A stretch of 64,000 nucleotides of DNA, taken from NCBI RefSeq assembly GCF_029360705.1, contig NZ_JARKMX010000008.1, forward strand, positions 3,340,202-3,404,201. The letters are read 5' to 3'. Positions 18,746 to 27,652 of the stretch are shown in pieces. The position numbers were made by a program, and so were the translations under genes. The stretch comes from Paraflavitalea pollutisoli. Its GTDB lineage: Bacteria; Bacteroidota; Bacteroidia; Chitinophagales; Chitinophagaceae. The notes below the pieces were generated by a model, which worked only from the letters and a program-made list of their open reading frames with translations, had not been told where the DNA came from and made no database searches. Numbering within the stretch: position 1 is the stretch's first letter; every line of letters starts with the position of its first letter.

Positions 18746-19717
18746 ATGTTTCAACACTATTCTTTACTCATTATTGGTGGGGGCCCCATCGGCCTGGCCT
18801 GTGCGCTGGCAGCGAAGCATGCCGGTATCGACTACCTGATACTGGAAAAAGGCTGTCTTACCAATTCATTGTATAACTATCCGATGAATATGACGTTTTT
18901 CTCTACCTCCGAAAGGTTGGAGATCGGCGGCATCCCCTTCGTATCGAACAATGTAAAGTCTACCCGACCGGAAGCACTGGAGTACTATCGGCGGGTAACG
19001 CTATCCAACGAACTGAACATTCGCCTGCAGGAAGAAGTGTTGACCGTAGACCGCGAAGATGCTCACTACCGGCTCAGGAGCAACCGGCATACCTATACCG
19101 CCACCAACATCATCGTAGCCACCGGCTTCTATGATATCCCGATTTACCTGGGCGTACCCGGCGAAGAGCTGCCCAAGGTGGTGCATTATTACAAAGAAGC
19201 GCATTTCTACGCCATGCAAAAAGTGATCGTGGTAGGTGCGAGCAACTCGTCTGTCGATGCAGCCCTCGAAACCTGGCGTAAAGGCGCCGATGTAACCATG
19301 GTGGTGCGCAAAGACAAGATCGGTGACCGCGTGAAGTATTGGGTAAAACCCGATATGGAAAACCGCATCAAAGAAGGCAGCATCAAAGTATACTTCAACT
19401 CACACGTACGTAACATCCGTGAGCGGGAAGTAGATATCGAAACACCGTATGGTATCGAGACCATCGCCAATGATTATGTGATTGCACTGACGGGCTATCA
19501 ACCCAATTTCGATTTCCTGCGGCGCATCGGCGTGCAGCTTTCCAACGACGCCGTACTGCAACCAACGTATAATACCGACACCATGGAATCCAACCTGCCC
19601 AATGTATACCTGGCAGGCGTGGTGGTGGGTGGGATGAACACGCACTTGTGGTTTATTGAGAACTCCCGCATTCACGCGGAAAAGATCATCCAGGCGATTA
19701 TAGCGAAGCGGGGATAA
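18746..19717 (+). CDS. ypdA: YpdA-type putative bacillithiol disulfide reductase
   Basis: The 323-residue flavoprotein has an N-terminal FAD motif GGGPIG (residues 11-16) and a second nucleotide motif GASNSS (164-169) for NADPH. It lacks the CxxC of thioredoxin reductases, as expected for YpdA. This family reduces bacillithiol disulfide in low-GC Gram-positives and is widespread in Bacteroidota. It follows an AT-rich promoter region and stands alone. No bshA, bshB or bshC gene is in the window, so the bacillithiol link is by family only. Confidence 0.87.
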   Translation: MFQHYSLLIIGGGPIGLACALAAKHAGIDYLILEKGCLTNSLYNYPMNMTFFSTSERLEIGGIPFVSNNVKSTRPEALEYYRRVTLSNELNIRLQEEVLTVDREDAHYRLRSNRHTYTATNIIVATGFYDIPIYLGVPGEELPKVVHYYKEAHFYAMQKVIVVGASNSSVDAALETWRKGADVTMVVRKDKIGDRVKYWVKPDMENRIKEGSIKVYFNSHVRNIREREVDIETPYGIETIANDYVIALTGYQPNFDFLRRIGVQLSNDAVLQPTYNTDTMESNLPNVYLAGVVVGGMNTHLWFIENSRIHAEKIIQAIIAKRG

Positions 19718-19787
19718 GCAGCTTCGCCGGATCAGTATTCCCGTCGCCCGCTACGGCGTGCGGCGACGTGACCGGTATGCCTGCCCG

Positions 19788-20933
19788 TCACTCTTCTTTC
19801 CGGTACACGTAGATCTCCACTCTTCTGTTTTGCTGGCGGCCCGCCGGGGTGCGATTGGAAGCAATAGGTTTCAGGTAGGCATAACCCCGGGCAACAAAGG
19901 GCAGTTGTTTGGGTGCCAGTCCTGCTGCAAGCCGGTCTTTAACCGCCCCAGCCCGGTTGCGCGACAGCGCTTCGTTGTAGGCCAGTTTGCCCACACTGTC
20001 TGTATGCCCCTCCACCACGATGGAATCGATGGTATACCCCTGTAATTGATTGACAAAACTATCCAACGTACTATGGCTACGATCGGTGAGCTGGTAACTC
20101 GCAGTCGCAAAAAAGATATCCGGAATAACCAGCGTATCGATACGCTGAAGTGGCGCAGGGGGCAGCCCTATCCGCATAACTGTTATGGGCAGTATGGTGG
20201 GGGGCGGCGGAGTTTTGCTGCGCACATAGATCTGGCGGCGCAGGTATTCATGCCGTTCATTTTCGTTGTAGATCTCTGCCTTTACGCTATCGGCCTGTGC
20301 ACTTAATTGTTCAGCGGGATCGAGTGGCTTCATCGTCACCTCATCGAGAAAGAAATAGTAGTCACGGTTGAAATCGGGCATGCCCCGGAACCGGTATTCA
20401 CGCCGGTTGAAGCAGCCGATCGTAATGTACTGTTCGTTGCCCGTGGCCGTATAATGCAGCCTTACCTTCTGCCATAGGCTGGGGTCTTCATACAAAGTAT
20501 CCAGGGCATCGGTCGCCCATAGCTGGGGCGATAGCTCGTTGTGGCGGCGCTTCTCGTACAGAAAATCGGTGGTGGTGAAATAGACGCCTACACTATCGAG
20601 TATATCGTGGCGGGAGCGTACGAAGAATTGAATCTCGTATTGATGGCCGGGTTGCAGGCCACTCAATAATTTGGTGCGGATGAAATTGTGTACCCCTTTT
20701 TGATAGGCCGTGCCGGAAGCAAGCCCCACGAAATGGGTGCCCTTGTAGGCCTGGCCGGGGGTATAGTAGTAATAATTGGCGTAGAAAGAATTGGCGATCC
20801 AGGCCTCGGGGGCGCAATTGTGCTTGTATTCGGTGCAAATGTTCTCGTCTTCAAAACCGCCATTGACCAGCAGGTTTTGTGCACCGGCCTCGAAGGCCAG
20901 CAGGCTGAGTATGATCAATAAAAGGTGACGCAT
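19788..20933 (-). CDS. OmpA-family outer-membrane protein with N-terminal ligand-type domain
   Basis: The ATG at 20933 gives MRHLLLIILSLLAFEAGAQ, a clear signal peptide. A 42-nt longer form would run through the pepT terminator and is rejected. The protein has 381 residues. The N-terminal 200 residues form a beta-rich domain starting NLLVNGGFEDENICTEY, seen in many Bacteroidota OmpA proteins. A short coil with a proline linker (KTPPPPTILP) follows, and the C-terminal OmpA domain has VVEGHTDSVGK and NRRVEIYVY. It binds peptidoglycan from the outer membrane. Confidence 0.88.
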   Translation of the reverse strand: MRHLLLIILSLLAFEAGAQNLLVNGGFEDENICTEYKHNCAPEAWIANSFYANYYYYTPGQAYKGTHFVGLASGTAYQKGVHNFIRTKLLSGLQPGHQYEIQFFVRSRHDILDSVGVYFTTTDFLYEKRRHNELSPQLWATDALDTLYEDPSLWQKVRLHYTATGNEQYITIGCFNRREYRFRGMPDFNRDYYFFLDEVTMKPLDPAEQLSAQADSVKAEIYNENERHEYLRRQIYVRSKTPPPPTILPITVMRIGLPPAPLQRIDTLVIPDIFFATASYQLTDRSHSTLDSFVNQLQGYTIDSIVVEGHTDSVGKLAYNEALSRNRAGAVKDRLAAGLAPKQLPFVARGYAYLKPIASNRTPAGRQQNRRVEIYVYRKEE

Positions 20934-20947
20934 CGGTACGTAATAAA

Positions 20948-20991
20948 AAGGCCTGTTCCCGGAAGGTACGTTCATTCCGCGAACAGGCCTT
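20948..20991. terminator. Terminator after pepT
   Basis: A perfect 11-bp stem (AAGGCCTGTTC with GAACAGGCCTT) with a 22-nt loop lies 38 nt past the pepT stop. T-rich sequence follows on the minus strand. Confidence 0.85.
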
Positions 20992-21029
20992 ATATCGTTG
21001 ACGAAGCCACCACCGGATAGGTTGGGCGC

Positions 21030-22277
21030 TTATGCTTTTTCTTCCCAGATCATGGCCAGGTGTACAATGGTCTGCACGCTTTTTTGCATATCCTGCACAC
21101 TCACGTATTCATGTTTGCCATGGAAGGCCATTTCGCCGGTAAACAGGTTGGGACAGGGCAGCCCCATAAACGACAGCCTGGAGCCATCGGTACCACCGCG
21201 TGCACTCATTTCATGTACTTCTACCCCAGCCCGGGCAATGGCCTCTTTGGCATTGTCACATACCTGCGGGTGCTGGTCGAGTATTTCTTTCATGTTGCGG
21301 TATTGCTCTTTCACCTGGAATTCGCCGCGGGAGCCCGGAAACTTATTCAACGCCAGTTGCAGCTCTTCTTTCAATACGTTTTCATATGGAGCCAGTTTCT
21401 TGGTCCAGAAATCGCGGATGATGAACTGGATGGTACATTTCTCGACGGTACCTTCAAAATGTACGGGGTGTACAAATCCGTAGCGATCTTCGGTCGTTTC
21501 GGGCGACCAGCCATCTTTGGGCAACTGGTCGATGAAATAAGCACCGACCTTGAGTGCATTCACCAGTTTGTCTTTCGCATAACCAGGATGCGCGCTCACG
21601 CCATGAATGGTGATGGTCAACGCATCGGCCGAGAAGGTCTCTGCTTCGAAGGAACCACGTTCGCCCCCATCGAGTGTATAGGCATAATCGGCCCCCAGCT
21701 TCTTGAGGTCGATGCGGTCTACCCCACGACCAATCTCTTCATCGGGGGTAAACAGTATTTTGATGGTTCCGTGTTTGACGTCGGGATGGGTAGTCAGGTA
21801 ATTGGCCAGGTCCATGATGATGGCTACACCGGCCTTGTCATCGGCCCCCAGCAAGGTGGTGCCGGATGCCGTGATGATGTCGTCGCCAATGCGCTTGCGC
21901 AGGTAAGGATGCTCGGCGGTGGTGATGACCTGGGTAGGATCGTCGGGCAATACGATATCGCTGCCGTCGTAGTTGGTATGCACGATGGGCTTTACATCGG
22001 TGCCGGAACAATCGGACGCTGTATCCATATGGGCGCAATAACAAATGACCGGCACCTGCTTATCGGTGTTGGACGGGATGGTAGCGTATACATAGCCGTG
22101 GTCGTCGAGGTGGGCATCCGACAATCCCAGGGCCAGCAATTCCTGTACTAGTACCCTGCCGAGGTTCTTTTGCTTCTCGGTAGACGGGAAGGTATTGGAC
22201 TGCGGATCACTCTGCGTATCGATCTGCACATAGCGCATAAATTTTTCCTGGACGGTGTAGCTATAATTATCGAACAT
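21030..22277 (-). CDS. pepT: Peptidase T (tripeptide aminopeptidase)
   Basis: The 415-residue M20B metallopeptidase has H83-x-D85 in CAHMDTASD, the bridging aspartate in GADDKAG (about D146), the acidic pair E180-E181 in PDEEIGRG, and the later ligand region SARGGTDGS. It removes N-terminal residues from tripeptides in the cytoplasm. The length is normal (about 410). Monocistronic, divergent from a CPBP protease gene, and ends at a strong hairpin. A 363-codon plus-strand shadow across it is not a gene. Confidence 0.94.
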   Translation of the reverse strand: MFDNYSYTVQEKFMRYVQIDTQSDPQSNTFPSTEKQKNLGRVLVQELLALGLSDAHLDDHGYVYATIPSNTDKQVPVICYCAHMDTASDCSGTDVKPIVHTNYDGSDIVLPDDPTQVITTAEHPYLRKRIGDDIITASGTTLLGADDKAGVAIIMDLANYLTTHPDVKHGTIKILFTPDEEIGRGVDRIDLKKLGADYAYTLDGGERGSFEAETFSADALTITIHGVSAHPGYAKDKLVNALKVGAYFIDQLPKDGWSPETTEDRYGFVHPVHFEGTVEKCTIQFIIRDFWTKKLAPYENVLKEELQLALNKFPGSRGEFQVKEQYRNMKEILDQHPQVCDNAKEAIARAGVEVHEMSARGGTDGSRLSFMGLPCPNLFTGEMAFHGKHEYVSVQDMQKSVQTIVHLAMIWEEKA

Positions 22278-22307
22278 GCCGTTGTATTTTTGGCAAGATA
22301 AATTTTT

Positions 22308-23147
22308 ATGTTGATCAAACAGGCCTGGGTTCGTGCCCTACTCTTTTTTATTGCTTATGTCGGTGTTTATTTCGCCAGCGGTGCGGCTGTCGGTATTGTT
22401 TGGGCATTGCGCCACGGGTTGGCCAATGCCAACAAACTGCTGAATGACCCTACCCTAACAATGGCGGTACTGCTGTGCAGCAGTATTTCATTGATCGGGG
22501 TGGCCCTGCTGTTCCGTAAACTGGTAGACCGGCAATCGATCGTCAGTATGGGTTTTGCCTGGAAGGGCCATGGCCACGAAGCCGCTGCCGGCGTTTTACT
22601 CGGACTGATATTGCCTGGTGCCGGTTCGCTGATCCTCTATGCCACCGGCCACCTGGACTGGCTGGATACTGTTTTTGACGCCCGCGCCCTGGGTACCGGC
22701 CTGTTGCTGTTTACCCTGACGGCCTTCAGTGAAGAGATCGCCTTTCGAGGTTATATCCTCAATAATTTGCTACAGCAGCAAAACAAGTGGGTGGCCCTGG
22801 CCGTCAGCACCTTGCTGTTTGCGCTGATACACCTTGGCAATGCCAACCTGAACCCCGTCGCGTTTCTGAACCTGGTAGCCGGTGGCCTGTTGCTGGGATT
22901 GAATTATGTGTATACCCGCAACCTATGGTTCTCCATTTGTTTTCACCTCAGCTGGAACTTCTTCCAGGGTCCGATACTGGGTTATGAGGTAAGCGGATTG
23001 GGCCTGCAAAGCCTGTGGCATATGGAACGCCAGGGCGGCGTACTGCTGACCGGTGGCGCCTTTGGCTTTGAAGGATCGATCATTGCAACCTTGCTGCTGG
23101 CACTGGCCATCGGGTTGGTATGGCAAAGGTCCTGGTGGAAGCGGTGA
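22308..23147 (+). CDS. CPBP family intramembrane glutamic endopeptidase (CAAX-like)
   Basis: The 279-residue polytopic protein has about eight helices. The three motifs of ABI/CPBP proteases are visible: EExxxR (E142, E143, R147 in SEEIAFRG), FxxxH (H175 in FALIHLG) and HxxxN (H213, N217 in HLSWN). Relatives cleave prenylated proteins or anti-sigma factors, or confer bacteriocin immunity. The bacterial substrate here is unknown. It is followed by a perfect terminator. Confidence 0.87.
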   Translation: MLIKQAWVRALLFFIAYVGVYFASGAAVGIVWALRHGLANANKLLNDPTLTMAVLLCSSISLIGVALLFRKLVDRQSIVSMGFAWKGHGHEAAAGVLLGLILPGAGSLILYATGHLDWLDTVFDARALGTGLLLFTLTAFSEEIAFRGYILNNLLQQQNKWVALAVSTLLFALIHLGNANLNPVAFLNLVAGGLLLGLNYVYTRNLWFSICFHLSWNFFQGPILGYEVSGLGLQSLWHMERQGGVLLTGGAFGFEGSIIATLLLALAIGLVWQRSWWKR

Positions 23148-23171
23148 CGGGCTGCAGCACTGCACAAAAAA

Positions 23172-23191
23172 GGACCGCCTCCCGGCGGTCC
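23172..23191. terminator. Terminator after the CPBP protease gene
   Basis: Perfect 8-bp stem GGACCGCC/GGCGGTCC with a TCCC loop, preceded by an A run; convergent genes on both sides can use it. Confidence 0.85.
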
Positions 23192-23230
23192 CGACCATCT
23201 AACTTACTAACTACTATTTAAAGTCTTCGT

Positions 23231-23833
23231 TTACTTTTTAGGGGTGGCTTTCTTTTTAGCAGTAGCCTTGGGAGCGGGCTCCTGTACGGCGGTTTGCTGT
23301 TCGATCACCTCACTGGGGATGACGGTTTTGCCCAGGGGAATCGAGAGATCGGTAAAGATCGTTGGGAAGATGAAGGCCAGATTTTCGAGCGAGTTGTGGC
23401 TCACATCCACAAATTTCCAGGTAGCACCGGCATCGGTCGACTGCCCCACCAGGTGGCTGGTGATGATGGCACGTTTACCATCGATAAACGTGTAGCGCAC
23501 CTTCTCGATCACCGCCTGCCATTGGTCGGTATCGTTGCGCAATTCGAGCAACCGTAAGATCTCGGGTTTTTCTTCCTGCTTGGGTTCCAAACGGAAGTAG
23601 ATGGTGACCAGGTGTTCCTTAAACTGTTGGGGGCCTCCATAATACTTCACCACGGAGGGCGTGGTGAGGTCGGCGTAGGTTTTCCATTCCTGGAAGAACC
23701 AGGCCTTTACCAGGGCTTCGGCACTCTTCAGGGCGTTGTTGGCGGCCATGGTAGAATCATTGTCCTGCGCCTTGGTAACGAGCGCACTGCATGCCAATAC
23801 GGATACTAAGATAGTGGTGTAGATTCGTTTCAT
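23231..23833 (-). CDS. Hypothetical exported protein with lysine-rich tail
   Basis: The ATG at 23833 gives MKRIYTTILVSVLACSALVTKAQ, a signal peptide. The longer frame to 23956 contains the FKBP terminator and is rejected. The mature protein (about 175 residues) is alpha/beta and ends in a low-complexity tail (EPAPKATAKKKATPKK) of alanine, proline and lysine. I do not recognise the family. A degraded -7 box (TATATTTT) precedes the start. It stands as a single gene between two hairpins. Confidence 0.72.
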   Translation of the reverse strand: MKRIYTTILVSVLACSALVTKAQDNDSTMAANNALKSAEALVKAWFFQEWKTYADLTTPSVVKYYGGPQQFKEHLVTIYFRLEPKQEEKPEILRLLELRNDTDQWQAVIEKVRYTFIDGKRAIITSHLVGQSTDAGATWKFVDVSHNSLENLAFIFPTIFTDLSIPLGKTVIPSEVIEQQTAVQEPAPKATAKKKATPKK

Positions 23834-23861
23834 AGGGTATATTCTTTGGGCCAAAATATAA

Positions 23862-23891
23862 AAAAGCCCGGTATGTTCATACCGGGCTTTT
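23862..23891. terminator. Terminator after the FKBP gene
   Basis: A perfect 14-bp stem (23862-23875 with 23878-23891) with a minimal TT centre, flanked by A and T runs on both sides. Confidence 0.88.
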
Positions 23892-23924
23892 ACTATGAAA
23901 AAATGCAGTATCCTGCATAGGAAA

Positions 23925-24380
23925 TTAAGGCATAATAATGCGGGAAGCACCACCACCGATCGATACCAGCTCGATCTCGAAGATCAGGTCTTCACCTGCC
24001 AGCGGATGGTTGGCATCGAGAATGACGGTTTCTGGCTGTACGTCGGTAATAACTACAGGAATTACTTGTCCGGAACCGTTGGTCATGTTAAGACGCATAC
24101 CGATCTCGGGCACCATATCGGGAGGGAAATTTGTTTTGGGGAACTCTACCAGCATACCTGGATCTTTGGGTCCGTATGCCTGATCAACCGGGATATTGAT
24201 GGTCTTCTTCTCTCCTACTGTCATGCCGGTAATGCCGTTGTCGAATCCGGGAATCACTGCACCGCTGCCAACTTCAAATTCGAGCGGATCGCGACCTTCT
24301 GAGGAATCGAAAGTAGTACCATCTGTCAAACGGCCATGGTAGTGTACTTTTACGGTATCACCAGCTTTTGCTTGTTGCAT
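23925..24380 (-). CDS. FKBP-type peptidyl-prolyl isomerase (SlyD-like)
   Basis: The ATG at 24380 (MQQAKAGDTVKVHYHGRLTDG) gives 151 residues. The FKBP core is clear (VKVHYHGRLTDGTTFDSSEGRDPLEFEVG...VIPGFDNGITGMTVGEKKTI), with an inserted IF-like domain (about residues 70-120) as in SlyD. The SlyD histidine-rich metal tail is missing. It catalyses proline isomerisation and may act as a chaperone in the cytoplasm. An upstream in-frame start at 24419 adds 13 residues and is less likely. Confidence 0.85.
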   Translation of the reverse strand: MQQAKAGDTVKVHYHGRLTDGTTFDSSEGRDPLEFEVGSGAVIPGFDNGITGMTVGEKKTINIPVDQAYGPKDPGMLVEFPKTNFPPDMVPEIGMRLNMTNGSGQVIPVVITDVQPETVILDANHPLAGEDLIFEIELVSIGGGASRIIMP

Positions 24381-24562
24381 CTGAAATGTATTTAAAATGT
24401 TATAAAAGGCAGTCACCACCTTGTTTTCTAATCAGCGTCGACAAGAAAAAAGTCCGGTTACCGGAAACAAAGTAAAGGGAAAAAAACCAGACACCCGTAG
24501 TTTTTAAGGTTATCTTTGAATTTCAGGCAATTAACCTGTTGGGTCATATATATCAATGCCTT

Positions 24563-25936
24563 ATGAATAAATTGTGGCTTATTATCATATCGTTTTCTGC
24601 TGCTTTTTGTGCCGCGTTGAAGCCCGCCGAAAGCAGTACTACAACCTCGTTGAACACCGGTAAATTCCCGGCATGGGAATCCGCACAACCAGGTTCTCTG
24701 GCAGTTGGTCGCGGGGGTGAAAATGCCCCGTCATCAGCCAATCGCATTCAACCGGGTGCGGAACGCCTCGACCTCTACCTGCCGCTGATCAAGGGCAAAC
24801 GGGTGGCCGTGTTTGCCAACCACACGTCGACCATCGGAAAAGACAATATCGTAGATGTGCTGAAGAAAAAAGGGGTAACCATCTCGGTGATCTTCGGACC
24901 CGAACATGGTTTCCGCGGCACGGCCGATGCCGGCGCCAAGATTGGCAATTACGTAGATAAACAAACGGGCATTCCGGTCGTATCGCTATATGGCAGCAAA
25001 CACCGCCCTTCGGCAGACGACCTTAAAAATGTGGATGTGCTCCTGTTCGATATACAAGACGTAGGCACCCGCTTCTATACGTATATCTCTTCGTTGCAGG
25101 AGTATATGGAAGCGGCGATCGAGCACAACAAACCGCTGATCATCCTCGACCGTCCCAATCCCAATGGGTTTTATGTAGATGGTCCCGTGCTCGACACGGC
25201 TTTCCGCTCATTCGTCGGGATGCAACCCGTACCGGTGGTATATGGTATGACGATCGGCGAATATGCCTATATGCTGGCCGGCGAGCAATGGTTGCAACAC
25301 AAGATCACAGCGACTATACATATCCCTTCGTCACCCGAGCGGGCTGCGATGCAAAAACGCACGGCACCCACTGATCCGAAAGCTTATTCGCTCACCATCA
25401 TTCCATGCGCGCACTATACGCACAACGACAAATACGTGTTGCCGGTAAAACCTTCTCCCAACCTGCCCGATATCCAATCTATTTATTGGTATGCTTCCAC
25501 GTGTTATTTCGAGGGTACGGTATTGAGCGAGGGACGTGGCACCACAAAACCCTTCCAGCTATTTGGCCATCCTACACTGCCTTCCTCCCTGAAGTCGTTT
25601 ACCCCACGCAGTATGCCAGGGGCTACCAAACCCAAACTGATGGACCAGCTGTGTTATGGCTGGGACCTGAGCGGCACACCTGCGCAGGTATTGGACAGGG
25701 TCCACAACCAGGTACAGATCGGCTACCTGCTGGAAGCGTACCGCCTGTTTCCCAATAAAGACTCTTTCTTCCTGAACAAAGGCAACTTTTTCAATAAGCT
25801 GGTGGGCAATGATGAACTCATCCGGCAAATGAAAGGCGGCGTCGCGGAAGCGGAGATACGCAAGAGTTGGGAACCTGCCCTGGGTCGGTTTAAAGCGATC
25901 CGCAAGAAGTATCTTATTTATACAGATTTTCAATAA
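24563..25936 (+). CDS. namZ: Exo-beta-N-acetylmuramidase NamZ-type (DUF1343)
   Basis: The ATG at 24563 (MNKLWLIIISFSAAFCAAL) begins a signal peptide; an upstream in-frame ATG only adds eight residues. The DUF1343 core follows, with GKRVAVFANHTS, FGPEHGFRG, GIPVVSLYG, FDIQDVGTRFYTYI and LDRPNP. A member in Bacillus subtilis is the muropeptide exo-muramidase NamZ, so this exported enzyme probably recycles peptidoglycan fragments. The usual partners (NagZ, AmiE, MurP) are not adjacent. Possible -7 box TATCTTTG near 24514. Confidence 0.85.
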   Translation: MNKLWLIIISFSAAFCAALKPAESSTTTSLNTGKFPAWESAQPGSLAVGRGGENAPSSANRIQPGAERLDLYLPLIKGKRVAVFANHTSTIGKDNIVDVLKKKGVTISVIFGPEHGFRGTADAGAKIGNYVDKQTGIPVVSLYGSKHRPSADDLKNVDVLLFDIQDVGTRFYTYISSLQEYMEAAIEHNKPLIILDRPNPNGFYVDGPVLDTAFRSFVGMQPVPVVYGMTIGEYAYMLAGEQWLQHKITATIHIPSSPERAAMQKRTAPTDPKAYSLTIIPCAHYTHNDKYVLPVKPSPNLPDIQSIYWYASTCYFEGTVLSEGRGTTKPFQLFGHPTLPSSLKSFTPRSMPGATKPKLMDQLCYGWDLSGTPAQVLDRVHNQVQIGYLLEAYRLFPNKDSFFLNKGNFFNKLVGNDELIRQMKGGVAEAEIRKSWEPALGRFKAIRKKYLIYTDFQ

Positions 25937-26004
25937 ACGATTGCCCGGCTGAAGTGTAATTACAGCACCGGCCGCCAAACAGGCAGTTGATCAATTCTTG
26001 AATT

Positions 26005-27003
26005 ATGAGCAGACAGTTGAACGATATACGGATCGTCTTTATGGGTACGCCTGAGTTTGCCGTGGCCTCGCTCGATGCCCTGGTAAAAGCGGGTGCACAG
26101 GTCGTAGGCGTAGTCACCGCACCGGATAAACCAGCTGGTCGCGGCATGAAGCTGACGGAAAGTGCGGTAAAGAAATATGCGGTAGAGCATGGACTGCCCG
26201 TGTTGCAGCCGGTAAAATTGAAAGATGCCGAGTTCCAGGAAGCACTTCGTGCCCTTCGTGCCGACTTGCAGGTGGTGGTGGCCTTCCGGATGCTGCCGGA
26301 AGCCGTGTGGAATATGCCGCCGATGGGTACGCTCAATGTGCATGGCTCATTGTTGCCCCAATACCGTGGTGCTGCCCCCATCAACTGGGCAGTGATCAAT
26401 GGCGAAAAGGTGACGGGTGTTACGACGTTCAAATTGCAGCAAGAGATCGATACGGGCCATATCCTGCTGCAGGATAGTTTCCCCATCGGTGATGACGACA
26501 ATGCCGGTATCGTGCATGACTATATGAAGGAAGTGGGCGCCAAATTGCTGGTGAAAACTCTGGAAGGGTTAGCCGCAGGCACTATCGACGAGAAGCCGCA
26601 GGAAGCGATTATCGCCGGTACGGCCGATGCGGGCGTGAGTGGCGCCGTAGCGACGGCCACCAATGCCGGAGCGCAAGCCGTGGAGCTGAAACACGCCCCC
26701 AAGATCTTTACAGAAACGGCAAAGATCGATTGGAATAAATCGGTGTATGAGATCCATAACTTGATCCGTGGATTATCGCCTTACCCCGGTGCGTTTACAT
26801 ACCTGCAAGACAAAACCCTCAAGATATTCCGGTCGGCCAAGGAGATCACGCCGCCTTCCATTCCCGTAGGTACGGCCGATACGAATGGCAAAACCTACCT
26901 GAAGTTTGCCTGTCCGGATGGATACATCCATGTACTCGATCTGCAACTGGAGGGAAAGAAAAGGATGCTGATCGACGACTTCCTCCGGGGTTTTCGGTTT
27001 TAG
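26005..27003 (+). CDS. fmt: Methionyl-tRNA formyltransferase
   Basis: The 332-residue protein formylates initiator Met-tRNA. It has MGTPEFAV (13-20), the catalytic N111 and H113 in NVHGSLLPQYRGAAPI, and D149 in EIDTGH. The C-terminal OB-like domain starts near residue 240 (APKIFTETAKIDWNK). It is slightly long: an alanine/glycine-rich segment between the domains (about residues 207-230, GTADAGVSGAVATATNAGAQ) has no counterpart in typical Fmt and looks like a linker insertion. It ends before a strong terminator. Confidence 0.93.
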   Translation: MSRQLNDIRIVFMGTPEFAVASLDALVKAGAQVVGVVTAPDKPAGRGMKLTESAVKKYAVEHGLPVLQPVKLKDAEFQEALRALRADLQVVVAFRMLPEAVWNMPPMGTLNVHGSLLPQYRGAAPINWAVINGEKVTGVTTFKLQQEIDTGHILLQDSFPIGDDDNAGIVHDYMKEVGAKLLVKTLEGLAAGTIDEKPQEAIIAGTADAGVSGAVATATNAGAQAVELKHAPKIFTETAKIDWNKSVYEIHNLIRGLSPYPGAFTYLQDKTLKIFRSAKEITPPSIPVGTADTNGKTYLKFACPDGYIHVLDLQLEGKKRMLIDDFLRGFRF

Positions 27004-27107
27004 GCAAGAACGAGACTGATATTATATATTATCTTACTATATAGGGTGTTTTTTAACCTCTCTATCCGCAACAACCCGTTCACTGTCATATAATTATCAT
27101 ACATTTC

Positions 27108-27140
27108 AAGGCCCCGCATTGCACTGAGCTGCGGGGCCTT
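27108..27140 (+). terminator. Terminator after fmt
   Basis: Perfect 11-bp GC-rich stem (AAGGCCCCGCA with TGCGGGGCCTT), 11-nt loop, T-rich end; about 105 nt past the fmt stop. Confidence 0.8.
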
Positions 27141-27598
27141 TGCATGCGGATAGCACGGTATATGCTTGACAATAAGCCTGGTATAGCTCTACGCATGCCA
27201 CCAATATATACGGCGCATTGCACTGGAGGCCCATTTCAGTGCTATGCGTAGAGCTATACAGTGCAATGCGTAGACCTATTGCAGACGATTCGCCGAGCTA
27301 TTCGCATACACGCGCCGTACACTCCGGGAGCTGTTCATTAGCGAAAGGGGGCATATTGCCCCCTGGAGGCGCGCTAAAAACAGCCAAGGTCGCACTGGAA
27401 TGTTTACAACAGGGTATGTAAAATGCCTGTAAATAGCTGAGGTACAGCCTGCAACTGCCTGCCTGCTACCACCTCCCTATAGGGCAGGTAGCACTGTTTA
27501 GGCCAGTGGAGTGCGACCTGCAGTACTATCCAGTGCGACCTTCTCCGCTATATTGGGCCATTCAGTATACTGTAGGCGGCCATAAGAACATAAAAAAA

Positions 27599-27620
27599 GC
27601 TGGCTACCCTTGTAGCCAGC
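27599..27620. terminator. Terminator after the LysM protein gene
   Basis: Perfect 8-bp stem GCTGGCTA/TAGCCAGC with a 6-nt loop. On the minus strand it is followed by a run of seven T residues. Confidence 0.85.
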
Positions 27621-27652
27621 TCAGATATCTTTTACTGCGTTAACTGCTAGTG

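Larger units (their letters stand above)
27004..27652. repeat. Gene-free 649-nt region with inverted and tandem repeats
   Basis: No credible gene. After the fmt terminator, the words CAGTGC, GCGTAGA and GTGCGACCT recur on both strands. TATAGCTCTACGCAT (27182-27196) is inverted at 27244-27258; CGCATTGCACTG (27214-27225) is inverted at 27259-27270. Units 27237-27257 and 27259-27279 form a 22-nt-period tandem pair with two mismatches. AAGGTCGCACTGG (27386-27398) is inverted at 27530-27542, with a further partial copy at 27510-27519. This could be a folded RNA, a REP-like cluster or a degenerate mobile repeat. Confidence 0.6.

Noticed and set aside
20934-20975. Longer N-terminus of the OmpA-type protein
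   Set aside because: The extension lies within the pepT terminator stem-loop, and the signal peptide starts at ATG 20933.
21060-22151. 363-codon plus-strand reading frame
   Set aside because: It is the antisense shadow of pepT, which has full M20 motifs, and its translation has no recognisable domain.
23834-23956. Longer N-terminus of the exported lysine-tail protein
   Set aside because: It would include the perfect 14-bp terminator of the FKBP gene; the signal peptide begins at ATG 23833.
27218-27421. 67-codon plus-strand frame in the repeat region
   Set aside because: It crosses the inverted and tandem repeats, has no signal, no homology I recognise and no promoter.
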